Source: an uncultured Saprospiraceae bacterium
Lineage (GTDB): Bacteria > Bacteroidota > Bacteroidia > Chitinophagales > Saprospiraceae
Direction: 5' to 3'
Assembly: GCA_937980645.1 (NCBI GenBank)
Contig: CALJPQ010000011.1
Location: 62,001 to 126,000, forward strand
Length of the DNA: 64,000 nt
Below are positions 63,305 to 64,000 of the stretch, one piece after another (within the stretch, counting starts at the first letter, position 1; each line of letters begins with the position of its first letter). Below the pieces are notes generated by a model. The model worked only from the letters and a program-made list of their open reading frames with translations, was not told where the DNA came from and did no database searches. The position numbers and the translations under genes were made by a program.

Positions 63305-63312
63305 TACCTTTG
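63305..63312 (+). promoter_or_regulatory. Putative -7 box (TACCTTTG) of the second EamA gene
   Basis: Exact TACCTTTG, 22 bases before ATG 63335. A TTTT (63284-63287) stands 17 bases upstream in the -33 position. It is divergent from the metB box 87 bases away. Confidence 0.55.
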
Positions 63313-63334
63313 CCGCCCAATTTTCGACCGAGCC

Positions 63335-64000
63335 ATGAACGACTGCCTGCGCGCTTACCTGTACCTCCACTTTTGCGTGTTTTTGTGGGGGTTTACTGCT
63401 ATCCTGGGCAAGCTTATCAGCCTGTCGGCGTTGCCGTTAGTGTGGTGGCGCGTGGTGTTGTGTTGTGGGGCGCTGTGGTGGTTTTTGCCTAAAGCGCAGC
63501 TGCGCGCCCTGTCGCGGCGCACGTTGGGGCGCATGCTGGGTATAGGAGCTTTGGTCGGGCTGCACTGGTTGTGTTTTTACGGCGCCATCAAGCTGTCGAA
63601 TGCTTCGGTGGCGGTGGCCAGCATGGCGGTAGCCTCGTTTTTCTCGTCGCTGCTGGAGCCGCTGCTGTTGCGTCAGCGCGTGCGCTGGTACGAGGTGGCG
63701 CTGGGGCTGTTCGTGCTGCCGGGCATGGCCCTCATCATCGGACATCTCGATTGGACCATGCGATCTGGTTTTCTCGTGGGGCTACTCGCGGCCTTTCTGG
63801 CTGCTCTGTTTACCGTGCTCAACAAACGCCTGATTGATGCCGAAGCTCCACCGGCCTGGCCCATGAGCTTTATGGAACTGCTCGGCGGGCTGATCATATG
63901 CTCGGCCGCCCTGCCCTTTGTGGCGCTCTCGGGCGCTGAACTGACGCTGCAGCCACAGCCCTGGGACTGGCTCTGGATGCTCCTGCTGGCCTGGGGGTGC
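63335..64000 (+). CDS. EamA/DMT-family transporter, 5' part
   Basis: The frame opens at ATG 63335 and stays open to the window edge (222 codons). The translation has the EamA layout: first helix F-L-W-G-F-T-A-I-L-G-K, a W-W-R-V loop, the G-L-H-W-L-C-F-Y-G-A-I helix with S-N-A-S-V-A-V-A-S, then paired helices with E-P-L-L-L. It is the second DMT-type transporter in the window and is unlike the first in sequence. Substrate unknown; about 80 residues are likely missing. Confidence 0.87.
   Translation, partial: MNDCLRAYLYLHFCVFLWGFTAILGKLISLSALPLVWWRVVLCCGALWWFLPKAQLRALSRRTLGRMLGIGALVGLHWLCFYGAIKLSNASVAVASMAVASFFSSLLEPLLLRQRVRWYEVALGLFVLPGMALIIGHLDWTMRSGFLVGLLAAFLAALFTVLNKRLIDAEAPPAWPMSFMELLGGLIICSAALPFVALSGAELTLQPQPWDWLWMLLLAWGC

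Overview
The window is a gene-dense, GC-rich stretch of chromosome from a member of the Bacteroidota. The placement rests on several independent signs. The promoters have the Bacteroidota form (TTG or TTTG, about 17-23 bases, then TAnnTTTG or TACCTTCG). Three large secreted proteins end in type IX secretion (T9SS) sorting domains. There is a gliding-motility lipoprotein GldB and a PorT-like barrel. SprB-type repeats, a DUF6913-like gene overlapping dapA, and the short Bacteroidota forms of DapB and Nth are present. Start codons lack Shine-Dalgarno sequences. I cannot name a genus; a Saprospiria/Chitinophagia-type organism is a guess. No rRNA, CRISPR array, prophage or intact insertion sequence was seen.

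Layout: 0-10 kb holds the end of a TonB-dependent receptor, a metallopeptidase-like/VWA protein, a 1347-residue propeller-SprB-OmpA protein, a DUF58 protein, a voltage-gated K+ channel and a cyclase-family hydrolase. 10-20 kb holds malQ, a drug/metabolite transporter, a cytochrome oxidase subunit III, rnr, and a fibronectin-type T9SS cargo protein. It also has two non-coding gaps carrying palindromes and copies of a dispersed element. 19.5-28 kb holds dapB, an acetyltransferase, a deoxynucleoside kinase, nth, a coupled gldB-batD pair divergent from a PorT-like gene, a DEAD-box helicase and tRNA-Asp. 28-39.7 kb is mostly housekeeping: accA, a DUF6913-like gene, dapA, a TPR protein, recA, a FAD oxidoreductase, a LuxC-type acyl-CoA reductase, trmD and purK. 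39.8-57.8 kb is richer in surface functions: a 1100-residue protein of ten cysteine-rich repeats, a DUF2279 protein, a diacylglycerol-kinase-family protein, two tRNA-Ser genes in their own transcription unit, a GT-C membrane protein, an EVE protein, tsaD, a WG-repeat protein, an M14 peptidase and a secreted metalloendopeptidase. An Rpn-family nuclease gene interrupted by one in-frame TAG follows. 57.9-64 kb holds aspS, an apparent metB-alkB-AI-2E-type operon and the start of an EamA transporter running off the end.

Together the genes describe a Bacteroidota cell with an active T9SS surface export system (GldB, PorT-like protein and three cargo proteins, one a protease). It also has lysine and methionine family biosynthesis (dapA, dapB, cystathionine gamma-synthase), starch/maltodextrin use, and pieces of the Bat/MoxR aerotolerance set scattered over 22 kb. 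The most unusual items are the alternating-repeat propeller-SprB-OmpA fusion, the ten-repeat vicinal-cysteine secreted protein, the gldB-batD coupling, a dispersed element that appears split by a palindromic insert, the interrupted Rpn gene, and promoters lying so close to start codons that their mRNAs should be nearly leaderless.
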